Part shown: one piece after another, positions 1-7,055 of the stretch
How positions within the stretch are numbered: position 1 is the stretch's first letter
Layout of the letters: each line of letters opens with the position of its first letter
NCBI GenBank assembly: GCA_027459565.1
Contig: DAIDIA010000316.1
Coordinates: 1-15,908, forward strand
DNA length: 15,908 nt
Direction: 5' to 3'
Source of the DNA: Acidimicrobiaceae bacterium
Lineage (GTDB): Bacteria; Actinomycetota; Acidimicrobiia; Acidimicrobiales; Bog-793
The notes under the pieces: model-generated
Told to the model about the DNA's origin: nothing
Seen by the model: only the letters and a program-made list of their open reading frames with translations
The model's database searches: none
Translations under genes and position numbers: made by a program

Positions 1-22
1 CTGTTGCTTCAACCTCGACAAC

Positions 23-436
23 CTATTCCTCGTCGACGCGCGACCGATCCTGTTTCTTTCGGGCGATGCTCTTCTTCTCCTCAAGCCGTCGTTCAACCGA
101 GCCGAGCGTCGGTCGTGTTGCCCTTCGTGGCCTCCTCACGATCAAGGCATCACGAAGGCGCGAGGCAAGGAGGTCAAGAGCGATCTCGCGATTGCGCAAC
201 TGGGAGCGCTCCCTTGATACGACGACGCGCAGCGTCGGACCAAAACGATGCTCAAGTTTCGCGCGCTGGACGTCGTCAAGTGAAGGCGACTCGCGAATGG
301 AAAATATCGCCTCAACGCGAGTATTGGCGGTGTTCGCGTGCTGACCGCCAGGACCGCCGCTACCGCTGAAACGCCAGGAGATCTCCTCGTAGGGAATTTC
401 AAGGTTTTGGTTGATGATCAATGGGCTGTTGGTCAT
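23..436 (-). CDS. arfB: Peptidyl-tRNA hydrolase ArfB (class I release-factor-like ribosome rescue factor)
   Basis: The 137-residue protein matches the ArfB/YaeJ family. This single-domain, codon-independent hydrolase frees nascent chains from ribosomes stalled on mRNA lacking a stop codon. The catalytic GGQ is seen at residues 30-32 within GSGGPGGQ, which is followed by the usual HANTANTRVE context. Release-factor domain 2, which reads stop codons, is absent. The C-terminal tail (about residues 100-137) is rich in Arg and Lys and contains RRPRRATRPTLGSVERR, as expected for the tail that enters the empty mRNA channel. Length is normal for the family. The ATG at 434-436 has a GAGGAG Shine-Dalgarno site (446-451) 9 bases upstream, which fixes the start. 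The gene lies 60 bases downstream of hyuB on the same strand and may be the last gene of that transcript. The stop codon lies just inside the left edge, so what follows is not visible. Confidence 0.92.
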   Translation of the reverse strand: MTNSPLIINQNLEIPYEEISWRFSGSGGPGGQHANTANTRVEAIFSIRESPSLDDVQRAKLEHRFGPTLRVVVSRERSQLRNREIALDLLASRLRDALIVRRPRRATRPTLGSVERRLEEKKSIARKKQDRSRVDEE

Positions 437-496
437 ATCTGCGAGCTCCTCTCTGCAGGTTAGTTTGCGAGAGGGTTACCCAAGACAGCGATGGTC

Positions 497-2230
497 CTAG
501 GCCGAAGCCTGTGTACGACCCTCCTGACGTCTCCGTTCTGTCGCCTCCGGAAGCAATTGCCCGTTTTCGTCGATAATCACGCCGTAGTCATGTTCGGCGG
601 AATCGCGCGAGACATATCCGAGCGCGACGTCACGCGCCACGGCCTCGGGTGCTCGTAGGAAGGGATCGCCGTATCCGCCACCACCGGCGCCCTCTCCCAT
701 GAATGATTCCCCGGCGAGAAATTCGTACCTTCCGGCGATTGCGACCCTCTGTTCCTTTTCGGTCCCAGGGTTGAGAAAGAGTTTGGCGACGGATCCAGGC
801 TTGCCACCATGTACTCCCTTGCCTGGGAACTTGCCACGGTCTGCCCGTCGATTTAGCATTGCGGGAGCGAGGCATCGATACTCGCGTCGGTAACTCAACC
901 CACCGCGGTGCTCACCGGGACCCCCGGAATCTCTGATGAGCTCAAACCGCTCAATGCGCACTGGGAACTGGAGCTCGAGAATCTCGATCGGGGTGGTGGG
1001 GTTGTTGTAGAAGAGCGCTCCAGTGCCACTGCATCCGTCGCTGACATTCGTCGCTCCCTGTGCCGTGGCGAGCACCTCGTACTGCATCGCCCGGCTTCCC
1101 TTGGCTCCGAGAGGGGTCTTCCACAAGAGCGCGGTGGATCCTCCCGCGCCACCGCCGTTGGCCGCCGCGCGCTCTGGCGCGAAATAGCCGAGTGCCTCAA
1201 GGACCAGATCCGTGGTCCGATATGCAACCGTTGTCGTCGCTCCTACTGGAGCTGGTAGACGCGGGTTGAGGACGCTTCCCTCGCGCGTAATCACAGAAAC
1301 TGGGCGTCGCATCCCGCTGTTGAAAAGAGCAGACGGGTCAGTCATGGCCAACAGTGACGGGTAGACGGAGAATCCCTCCATGTAGGGCGGGAGCATGTTC
1401 ACGGGACCGGCGGTCTGATCGTCACTTCCGGAGAAATCCAGCGTGATGGAGTCTCCGATCTTGCGAACGGTGAGTTCGTAACGCACTGGTTGGTCCCGAG
1501 TGATTCCGTCACTGTCGAGGAAGCTTTCGACGGTTACCTCGCCATCTCTCCATTGACGAAGGTGGCGGCGCATCTTTCGCTCGCCATGATCGAGAATCTC
1601 CTCGTAAACGCCGAGCAACGTCTCGACGCCGACGCTCTCAGCAAGCGCCTGTATCCTCTTCTTTGCCACAAGCGTCACACCGATCTGGGCACGCATGTCG
1701 CCGATATAGAGGTCTGGATCGCGGACATTTGCGGAGATCATCCGGATAATTCGATCGTCGAGGTCATAACCTCCCTCGTGTGATTCGCCGAGTTTCATCA
1801 GGGGAAGCAGTAGACCCTCTTGGTAGATCTCGGTCGATAGCATCGAGACACTTCCCACGAGCGCTCCACCCGAGTCGGATTTGTGCGCAGTGGCGCAGGA
1901 AAAAGCAACGTGGATTCCGTTGGAATATACCGGGACTATGACCATCAAATCGGGGGTGTGCTGGACGCCAATTTGATAGGGATGATTTGCGATCCAGATA
2001 TCGTTCTCTCCGAAATTGTGCAGATTGAGGAGGTTCTCGACCGCAAATTGATAATTGACCGCGCCGTCAGTCACGAGGGCTCCAGTTGGAGTAGTCATTC
2101 GATAACTGCAGTCGCGCGTCTCTCTCATGAGTGTTGAATACGCGGATCTATAAAGCAGGTAGAGCATCTCTTCGCCGAGTGTTTCAAGTTTGGTACGGAC
2201 GATCTCGGTTGTCATTGCATCGGGCCGCAT
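497..2230 (-). CDS. hyuB: Hydantoinase B / oxoprolinase family protein (HyuB)
   Basis: This is the HyuB-type subunit of an ATP-dependent hydantoinase / 5-oxoprolinase / acetone-acetophenone carboxylase superfamily enzyme, which works with the HyuA subunit encoded just upstream. Family features visible are the N-terminal block TTEIVRTKLETLGEEM, the NHPYQIGVQHTPDL motif, the central SGSDDQTAGPVN, and the C-terminal Gly-rich GGGGYGDPF followed by the usual DVALGYVS. Length (577 residues from this start) is normal. I chose the ATG at 2228-2230 because GTGAGG lies 6 bases upstream. An in-frame ATG at 2245 would add five residues but has AGAGG directly abutting it. The gap to hyuA is 40 bases, so the two are almost certainly co-transcribed. 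The exact substrate cannot be read from sequence, because hydantoins, 5-oxoproline, acetophenone and acetone enzymes share these motifs. Confidence 0.93.
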   Translation of the reverse strand: MRPDAMTTEIVRTKLETLGEEMLYLLYRSAYSTLMRETRDCSYRMTTPTGALVTDGAVNYQFAVENLLNLHNFGENDIWIANHPYQIGVQHTPDLMVIVPVYSNGIHVAFSCATAHKSDSGGALVGSVSMLSTEIYQEGLLLPLMKLGESHEGGYDLDDRIIRMISANVRDPDLYIGDMRAQIGVTLVAKKRIQALAESVGVETLLGVYEEILDHGERKMRRHLRQWRDGEVTVESFLDSDGITRDQPVRYELTVRKIGDSITLDFSGSDDQTAGPVNMLPPYMEGFSVYPSLLAMTDPSALFNSGMRRPVSVITREGSVLNPRLPAPVGATTTVAYRTTDLVLEALGYFAPERAAANGGGAGGSTALLWKTPLGAKGSRAMQYEVLATAQGATNVSDGCSGTGALFYNNPTTPIEILELQFPVRIERFELIRDSGGPGEHRGGLSYRREYRCLAPAMLNRRADRGKFPGKGVHGGKPGSVAKLFLNPGTEKEQRVAIAGRYEFLAGESFMGEGAGGGGYGDPFLRAPEAVARDVALGYVSRDSAEHDYGVIIDENGQLLPEATERRRQEGRTQASA

Positions 2231-2270
2231 TTGATACCTCACCATCCTCTGTGGTCGATCGTTTGCCGGA

Positions 2271-4325
2271 TCATTTCTTCTTCATCACCAGAGTCGCAAA
2301 CTCATCCATTGCTGCGATCCATCCCGGCGGAATCACCGTGGTCGTGTCTTCTTGTTCAACGATCGCGGGACCCTCTATGAAATCGGACAGATCGAGTGAG
2401 GCCCGCCGGTAGATTCGAGCCGGAACGAATCCGCTCGCAGCTTCGAAGTAGACGAGTCGTTCCGCATCCCTGGAGTGATCAAGGGCCGCGTGAGGCGAAA
2501 CAGACGACGGCTGGTACTGAGGCATGGCAATAGTTGCGCGAATTCGATAACTGACAATCTCTACCGATTCCTCTTCAGAACAGTGGCCGTAGATCTCGCG
2601 ATGGCGAGAATGAAATTTCTTGGCAATCAGTGTTGTCGTCTCGGGGTCTTGAGGGTTATCGACGGCTACCCGTATCTCGAACCCCTGACCGGGGTAGCGG
2701 GCATCGACTTCTCGAATGAAGATCACTTGGTTCGCGTGAAAACCCTGCGCGGCATACTCGCTTATGGCCTTTCGTTCGAGGATGTTGAATTGCGATGTGA
2801 TCGTCTCGGAATCGAGGTCTTCAAGCAACCCAATATCAGTCTGCACGTAGTCCTCCGCGATATCGGTGCAAAGCAGCCCGAGGGCAGCGAATACGCCCGG
2901 TGAGCGTGGGACGAGGACCTCGGGAATTCCCAGTTCATCGGCGATTGACGCAGCGTGGACGGGGCCCGCACCCCCGCAGGCGACGAGATGGCATTCCGCG
3001 AGAGATACGCCTGCCTTGGCCGCAACTGCCCGCACGGCCTCCGCCATGTGCACGTCGTTGATTCGCACCGCGGAGATCGCTGCCTCTTCGAGATCAAGAC
3101 CCAAAGGCACGGCAATGTTTCGCGATATTGCCTCTCTTGCCATCTCTGCATCAAGCGCAAGGGCACCGCCGAGGAAATAGTCGGGATTGAGATAGCCAAG
3201 TACAAGATCCGCATCCGTGATTGTGGCCTCGCGACCACCGCGGCCGTATGCGGCAGGTCCTGGATCGGCCCCGGCACTCTCCGGGCCAACTTGCAGACGT
3301 CCGTCAGCATCGGCGCGGGCGATTGTGCCACCTCCCGCACCGATCGTCGCAATGTCGAGCATTGGCACGAAGACTTCGTATCCTGCGACAGCGCCGGAGG
3401 TCACTTCGAGAGCGGCGCCGTCGCGGACAAATGCGACATCGCAACTTGTCCCGCCGATATCCATGGTGACGAGATTGTCGACACCGCGAGATTCCGCCAG
3501 GCGTTTTGCCGCTTGGACGGCCGCCGCAGGACCGGAGAGCAACGTGTGAACCGCCTTGCCGCCAAGTGTCAACGCGTTGAATGGCATGACGCCACCGTTT
3601 GAAGCCATGAGGTAGGTCTTGTTGGTGGCAACCCCAAGTGATCTCAGTCCCGTCGCCAGGTTGGCGACGTAATCAACCAGCACCGGCTCGAGATAGGCGT
3701 CGAGGATCGTCGTAGACATCCTTGACCATTCGCGGATTCTCGGCAGAATATCCGATGAGCAGAACACTCTGCAGTTTGGCGCTGCGTCTCTCAAGATGTC
3801 CATCGTCCGTTGTTCGTGTGCCTTGTTGGCGAAGGCAAACACGTAGCAGATGGCCAAAGACTCTATGCCTCGTGCGACGATCTCTTGGGCAGCCCTTGAA
3901 ACATCGCTCTCGTCGAGGTCGCGGATCGTCCTCCCGTCGCGGTCAATGCGTTCGGAAATCTCGAAAACGTCGAGTTCGTCGATCAATGCGGGAGGACGTT
4001 GTTTGGTTGTGGAATAGGCGGGACCTGAGGTCATCTGTGACTGGACCTGGAATATTCCCTTGAGTCCTCGAGTGAGGAACAACCCTGTTTTGGCCCCGCG
4101 GCGCTGCAAGAGTGCATTTGTGGTGATCGTCGAGCCGTGCAAGAAGCTGTTGATCTGGCCTGGGCTGACTCCATCGCCGAGCACAAGCTCAACACCAGTC
4201 AGTACTGCCTGCGCCGGGTCCCTGGGCGTGCTTGGGACTTTCCTTGTCGAGAGGGAATTGGTCACTTTGTCAAAGACGACGAAGTCCGTAAATGTTCCCC
4301 CTACGTCGACCCCGATGGTCAGCAT
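2271..4325 (-). CDS. hyuA: Hydantoinase A / oxoprolinase family ATPase subunit (HyuA)
   Basis: This is the ATP-binding partner of HyuB, with an actin/hexokinase-like fold. The family phosphate-1 motif IGVDVGGTFTD is at the extreme N-terminus. The second ATPase signature TMDIGGTSCDVAFV lies near the middle, and GAGGGTIA, DPGPAAYGRGG and CGGAGPVHA follow in the expected order. Length (684 residues from this start) is usual. I place the start at the ATG at 4323-4325 because family members begin just before IGVDVGG and a GGAGGGG site (4328-4334) sits immediately upstream, with rather tight spacing. An in-frame ATG at 4391 would add 22 residues that look unlike the family. The gene opens the minus-strand hyuA-hyuB(-arfB) block. 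No transporter, regulator or dedicated hydantoinase is adjacent to indicate the substrate, so N-methylhydantoinase, 5-oxoprolinase and ketone carboxylase remain alternatives. Confidence 0.93.
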   Translation of the reverse strand: MLTIGVDVGGTFTDFVVFDKVTNSLSTRKVPSTPRDPAQAVLTGVELVLGDGVSPGQINSFLHGSTITTNALLQRRGAKTGLFLTRGLKGIFQVQSQMTSGPAYSTTKQRPPALIDELDVFEISERIDRDGRTIRDLDESDVSRAAQEIVARGIESLAICYVFAFANKAHEQRTMDILRDAAPNCRVFCSSDILPRIREWSRMSTTILDAYLEPVLVDYVANLATGLRSLGVATNKTYLMASNGGVMPFNALTLGGKAVHTLLSGPAAAVQAAKRLAESRGVDNLVTMDIGGTSCDVAFVRDGAALEVTSGAVAGYEVFVPMLDIATIGAGGGTIARADADGRLQVGPESAGADPGPAAYGRGGREATITDADLVLGYLNPDYFLGGALALDAEMAREAISRNIAVPLGLDLEEAAISAVRINDVHMAEAVRAVAAKAGVSLAECHLVACGGAGPVHAASIADELGIPEVLVPRSPGVFAALGLLCTDIAEDYVQTDIGLLEDLDSETITSQFNILERKAISEYAAQGFHANQVIFIREVDARYPGQGFEIRVAVDNPQDPETTTLIAKKFHSRHREIYGHCSEEESVEIVSYRIRATIAMPQYQPSSVSPHAALDHSRDAERLVYFEAASGFVPARIYRRASLDLSDFIEGPAIVEQEDTTTVIPPGWIAAMDEFATLVMKKK

Positions 4326-4433
4326 TTCCCCTCCGCTGAGTTGTTTGCACCTGATGCCTCTGTCCAACGACGCGTCAAAACCGTTTTCCATCGATCCCAG
4401 AGAGGCGAACGGGAAGACCTTGCCTCACCTTGA

Positions 4434-4449
4434 ACAGTGAAAACACAGT
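4434..4449. promoter_or_regulatory. Imperfect palindrome, possible operator for hyuAB
   Basis: The sequence ACAGTG-AAAA-CACAGT is a 6-4-6 dyad in which five of six positions in each arm are complementary and one A:A pair is mismatched. It lies 109 bases before the chosen hyuA start in the divergent region, a plausible place for a repressor or activator of the hydantoinase operon. No regulator gene is adjacent and no known operator consensus is claimed. A dyad of this size can occur by chance. Confidence 0.22.
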
Positions 4450-4454
4450 AGTAG

Positions 4455-4653
4455 GCGCGCGGAATGCGCGCTTTTGCGGGAGGGGCATGACAGGGCCCCC
4501 GCAGTTCAACGTCTGAACCTGTGGCGCGGCATTTCTTCGTAATCGAGCAGTGGATGATGGAGAGCTGTCTCTCGTGCGAGGGGCGCGAAAGCGCCAGTAG
4601 GCATACGGGGGGATTCTCCCCCAGAGCACCCCATGCCGCGAGAAACCGCACAG
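4455..4653. ncRNA. Candidate structured RNA: multi-hairpin intergenic element, family unknown
   Basis: Stems seen directly are: GCGCGC 4455-4460 with 4466-4471; a bulged stem 4475-4486 with 4495-4503; GTTCA 4504-4508 with TGAAC 4514-4518; CTGTG 4519-4523 with CACAG 4649-4653; CGCGGCAT 4525-4532 with ATGCCGCG 4633-4640 (8 bp); and, inside that long-range helix, GAGAG 4560-4564 with CTCTC 4569-4573, GGCGC 4582-4586 with GCGCC 4591-4595, and GGGGGA 4608-4613 with TCCCCC 4617-4622. The result resembles a closed multi-branch junction. The 4587-4590 loop reads GAAA on the plus strand, a GNRA tetraloop, which favours plus-strand RNA. I recognise no T-box, cobalamin, TPP, SAM, FMN, RNase P, SRP or tmRNA signature. 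GC-rich DNA makes chance stems common, so confidence is limited. If the peroxiredoxin mRNA is leaderless, this would be a separate RNA or a DNA-level element. Confidence 0.3.
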
Positions 4654-4670
4654 CTTCGGCGATTGGCGCA

Positions 4671-4676
4671 TAGGCT
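4671..4676 (+). promoter_or_regulatory. Putative -10 box for a leaderless peroxiredoxin mRNA
   Basis: TAGGCT fits the actinobacterial TANNNT -10 pattern and ends 6 bases before the ATG at 4683, which would put transcription start at or next to the A of the start codon. No Shine-Dalgarno site precedes this ATG. No good -35 is visible: at 18-base spacing the hexamer CGCACA matches TTGACA at three positions. Confidence 0.35.
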
Positions 4677-4682
4677 CGGTTC

Positions 4683-5144
4683 ATGCAAATTGGTGATCTT
4701 GTTGCTGACTTCTCACTTCCCGATCAGTTCGGCGATATCCAGTCGCTCTATCGCTATCTCGATCTTGGTCCTGTTGTGCTGTTCTTCTATCCGGCTGCAA
4801 TGACCAAGGGTTGCACGATGGAAAGCTGTCATTTTCGAGATCTGAAAGGCGAGTTCGAGGCGCTCGGCGCCCAGCGAATTGGAATCAGCAAAGACACTGT
4901 GGATAGACAGCGTGAGTTCTCTGAACGTTACGAGTTCGATTACCCGCTGCTCTCTGACGCGAGCGGCGCCGTTGCCGAACAGTTCGGCGTGAGCAGGTCC
5001 TTTGGAATCTTGCCGGTGAAGCGTTGGACCTTCGTCATTGGTGCCGACAGGCGGGTCATCGATGTCATCAAGAGCGAGGTGCGGATGGATTCGCACGCCG
5101 ACCGCGCGCTAGACCAGCTTCGCAAACTCTCGAGCGCTCGTTAG
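4683..5144 (+). CDS. bcp: Peroxiredoxin, Bcp/PrxQ type (thiol-dependent peroxidase)
   Basis: This 153-residue AhpC/TSA-fold peroxidase should reduce hydrogen peroxide and organic hydroperoxides in the cytosol. The N-terminus IGDLVADFSLPDQFG is typical of the family. The catalytic site reads FFYPAAMTKGCTMESCHFRD, giving a peroxidatic Cys44 and a second Cys49 five residues on, matching the Cys45/Cys50 pair of E. coli Bcp and the atypical two-cysteine mechanism. The usual TPGCT is TKGCT here, a Pro-to-Lys change before the active cysteine. GISKDTVDRQREFSERYEFDYPLLSD is the conserved second half. The start has no Shine-Dalgarno site but a TANNNT box 6 bases upstream, suggesting leaderless transcription. 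It is the first plus-strand gene and lies 38 bases before the F420:NADP oxidoreductase, with mshC next, so a shared redox role is plausible. Confidence 0.92.
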   Translation: MQIGDLVADFSLPDQFGDIQSLYRYLDLGPVVLFFYPAAMTKGCTMESCHFRDLKGEFEALGAQRIGISKDTVDRQREFSERYEFDYPLLSDASGAVAEQFGVSRSFGILPVKRWTFVIGADRRVIDVIKSEVRMDSHADRALDQLRKLSSAR

Positions 5145-5182
5145 CAAGCGAATATGGTGATTTTGAATTGGAGCAAAAGAGC

Positions 5183-5845
5183 ATGAACGTGGGAATCGTT
5201 GGCGGAACCGGACCAGCCGGGCGCGCATTGGCTCTCCGGCTGGCCACTTCCGGGAACAGCGTCGTCGTCGGCTCCCGCGATCCGATGCGAGCGGATGCGA
5301 TTGTCGGCGAGCTCCGGGAATTGCTCGGCGACCGATCGGGGTTCCTCCATGCTGGATCCAACGCCGAGGCCGCGCTGAGTCAGATAGTCGTACTCGCCAC
5401 TCCATGGGAGGGGGCGGTGGCCACTGCGGTGGATCTCAAGGAACAGCTTCGAGCGAAGGTGCTCGTATCGATGGTCAATGCGCTCGCGCGCATAGGCGGC
5501 GAGTTCCAGGCCCTTATTCCGTCGCGAGGCTCCATCGCTGCCTCGGTACAGGGCGCGCTTCCAGAGACGCTGGTGACTACGGGGTTTCAACATCTTCCCG
5601 CCGCGGATCTCGCTCGAATCGAGAGAAACTTGGATGCGGATGTTCTTGTGTGCAGCGATTCTGAGCGCGGCTTCCTCGAGACGAAGGACCTCCTCTCGAC
5701 CGTTTCCGGCCTCAATGCGGTCTATGCCGGTTCTCTTGCCTCGGCAAATTCGGTCGAGGCCCTTACCGCTGTGCTTCTCAATGTCAATGTGCGATACAAG
5801 ACGCATGTGTCGATGCGACTTACTGGTTTAAGCGAGAACGGATAG
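5183..5845 (+). CDS. npdG: NADPH-dependent F420 reductase (F420:NADP oxidoreductase) family protein
   Basis: This 220-residue protein should transfer hydride between coenzyme F420 and NADP. The Rossmann motif GIVGGTGPAGRALA is at residues 4-17, and the NADP 2'-phosphate-binding GSRD is at 30-33. The later family blocks are also present: LATPWEGA, VSMVNAL, GFQHLPA, DADVLVCSD, and the C-terminal YAGSLASANSVEALTAVLLNVNVRYKTH. The family usually has GTGDxGxGLA, whereas this one has GTGPAGRALA, a mild divergence. The ATG at 5183 has GGAG at 5170-5173, 9 bases upstream; a longer open frame extends back into the peroxiredoxin gene but lacks family similarity. It implies that the cell makes F420. It sits between a peroxiredoxin and mshC, 7 bases before the latter, consistent with an operon. 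A relative acting on another substrate cannot be excluded. Confidence 0.9.
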   Translation: MNVGIVGGTGPAGRALALRLATSGNSVVVGSRDPMRADAIVGELRELLGDRSGFLHAGSNAEAALSQIVVLATPWEGAVATAVDLKEQLRAKVLVSMVNALARIGGEFQALIPSRGSIAASVQGALPETLVTTGFQHLPAADLARIERNLDADVLVCSDSERGFLETKDLLSTVSGLNAVYAGSLASANSVEALTAVLLNVNVRYKTHVSMRLTGLSENG

Positions 5846-5852
5846 TTCAACT

Positions 5853-6977
5853 GTGCCCATGAGACTTTTTGACACCGCTCGACAGGCGGTCGTTCCCTTC
5901 ACTCCTGGCCATGTCGTGACGATGTACACCTGTGGAATTACGCCATATGACTCTGCGCACATCGGTCATGTAACGACCTATCTCGCCTACGACGTCTTGC
6001 AGCGCCGTCTTCGTGACTTGGGTCATGAGACTCATTGCGTGCGGAATGTGACCGATGTCGATGATGACCTTTTACGTAAAGCGCGTCAGCTTGGTGTCTA
6101 CTATCTCGATCTTGCTGCGGAGGAGACTCTGAGGTTTGACAAGAGCATGGCGGCGATGAAGATGCTTCCTTCATTTTCCGAACCGCGTGCAACATCGGCA
6201 ATATCGGAGATATTGAAATGTATTGGCAACTTGCTCGAGAGTGGACACGCTTACCAATCTGGCGGAGCTGTTTATTTTGACGTGTCAACCTATCCAAGAT
6301 TTGGCGAGATCAGCCATTACGACCGAAATGTCATGCTCGAACTCTCACAGGAGCGCGGTGGCAACGTCTCGGATCCCAACAAGCGGAACCCGCTGGATTT
6401 TGTTCTTTGGCAACCGTCACTTTCGGATGAGCCGAGTTGGGAGTCGCGATGGGGGGCGGGGAGACCGGGATGGCACATCGAATGCTCCGCACTCGCGATG
6501 CGCGAGCTCGGACCTACGATCGACCTCCACGGCGGGGGAGCGGACCTGATCTATCCCCATCACGAGTGTGAGGCGGCGCAGTCCGAAAGCGTCACAGGGG
6601 TGACCTTCGTGCGCCATTGGATGCATGTTGCGATGGTGCGTCTGGGCGGAGAGAAGATGTCGAAGTCGTTAGGAAATCTTGTTTTTGTCGACGACCTGCT
6701 TGACTGTCATGAACCAGACGCAATTCGTCTGGCGCTGCTCTCACAGCATTACCGGTCCTCTTTTGAATGGAGCGACGACCTTCTGGCCGATGCGGAGTCT
6801 CAGCTCGCCCGCTGGCGCTCGACTGGTTATGGCGACCAACCGGTCGAAATGGTTCGGCAGCGTCTTGACGATGACCTTGATACTCCAGGGGCACTCGCGG
6901 CGATCGACGAATCGGTTGCCGTAGGACTTGGAGTCTCGGAGGCAGCGGCATTACTCGGTATCTCCACGCTTTCATAG
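5853..6977 (+). CDS. mshC: Cysteine:1D-myo-inosityl 2-amino-2-deoxy-alpha-D-glucopyranoside ligase (MshC)
   Basis: MshC uses ATP to join L-cysteine to GlcN-Ins, the penultimate step of mycothiol synthesis. It is a class I cysteinyl-tRNA-synthetase paralogue. Visible features are MYTCGITPYDSAHIGH, containing the HIGH motif and a zinc-ligand Cys27 (numbered from the GTG at 5853), with GITPYD in place of the CysRS GPTVYD; NVTDVDD; the MshC-type block SHYDRNVMLELSQERGG; GRPGWHIECSA and HHE with further zinc ligands; and GEKMSKSLGN (KMSKS loop). It ends at DDDLDTPGALAAID plus a short tail, like MshC, and lacks the tRNA-recognition domain of CysRS. At 374 residues it is shorter than the roughly 410 of mycobacterial MshC, mainly at the N-terminus. 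The GTG at 5853 has an alternative in-frame ATG at 5859, and neither has a good Shine-Dalgarno site, so translation is probably coupled to the gene 7 bases upstream. Confidence 0.9.
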   Translation: MPMRLFDTARQAVVPFTPGHVVTMYTCGITPYDSAHIGHVTTYLAYDVLQRRLRDLGHETHCVRNVTDVDDDLLRKARQLGVYYLDLAAEETLRFDKSMAAMKMLPSFSEPRATSAISEILKCIGNLLESGHAYQSGGAVYFDVSTYPRFGEISHYDRNVMLELSQERGGNVSDPNKRNPLDFVLWQPSLSDEPSWESRWGAGRPGWHIECSALAMRELGPTIDLHGGGADLIYPHHECEAAQSESVTGVTFVRHWMHVAMVRLGGEKMSKSLGNLVFVDDLLDCHEPDAIRLALLSQHYRSSFEWSDDLLADAESQLARWRSTGYGDQPVEMVRQRLDDDLDTPGALAAIDESVAVGLGVSEAAALLGISTLS

Positions 6978-7055
6978 ACCGAAAGCGCCTCCATTAGGCT
7001 CTAGTCTCGATGATCTTGGGCAGATTCGCCTGAGAAAACAAGGAGACAGCCCCAA

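Larger units (their letters stand above)
4326..4682. other. Divergent intergenic region between hyuA and the peroxiredoxin gene
   Basis: No convincing gene lies in these roughly 357 bases. Open frames on both strands give Arg/Pro/Ser/Ala-rich translations with no recognisable domain. The hyuA-proximal part (4326-4433) is the hyuA leader, or its N-terminus if the 4391 start is used. The middle and right parts hold an imperfect palindrome at 4434-4449, a dense run of inverted repeats at 4455-4653, and a TANNNT -10-like box at 4671-4676 just before the peroxiredoxin start. The region must contain promoters for both directions. Confidence 0.85.

Noticed and set aside
4440..4682. Known riboswitch, T-box, tRNA, RNase P, SRP or tmRNA in the intergenic region
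   Set aside because: None of the conserved sequence boxes of these families was found on either strand; only unspecific inverted repeats are seen.
4319..4684. Minus-strand 121-codon open frame filling the hyuA-peroxiredoxin gap
   Set aside because: It overlaps the hyuA N-terminus out of frame, has Arg/Pro/Ala-rich composition without a domain, and the interval is better described by inverted repeats.
5141..5806. Minus-strand 221-codon open frame opposite the F420:NADP oxidoreductase gene
   Set aside because: It lies antisense to a gene with clear family motifs, its translation shows no recognisable domain, and its composition is what the opposite strand of a coding frame produces.
5853..6977. 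Reading this gene as cysteinyl-tRNA synthetase (cysS)
   Set aside because: HIGH and KMSKS motifs are shared, but GITPYD, the DRNVMLELSQERGG block, the short length and the lack of a tRNA-binding C-terminal domain fit MshC.
6978..7055. T-box or attenuator leader for thrS
   Set aside because: The gap is only 78 bases and lacks the T-box sequence and a terminator hairpin with a T run.
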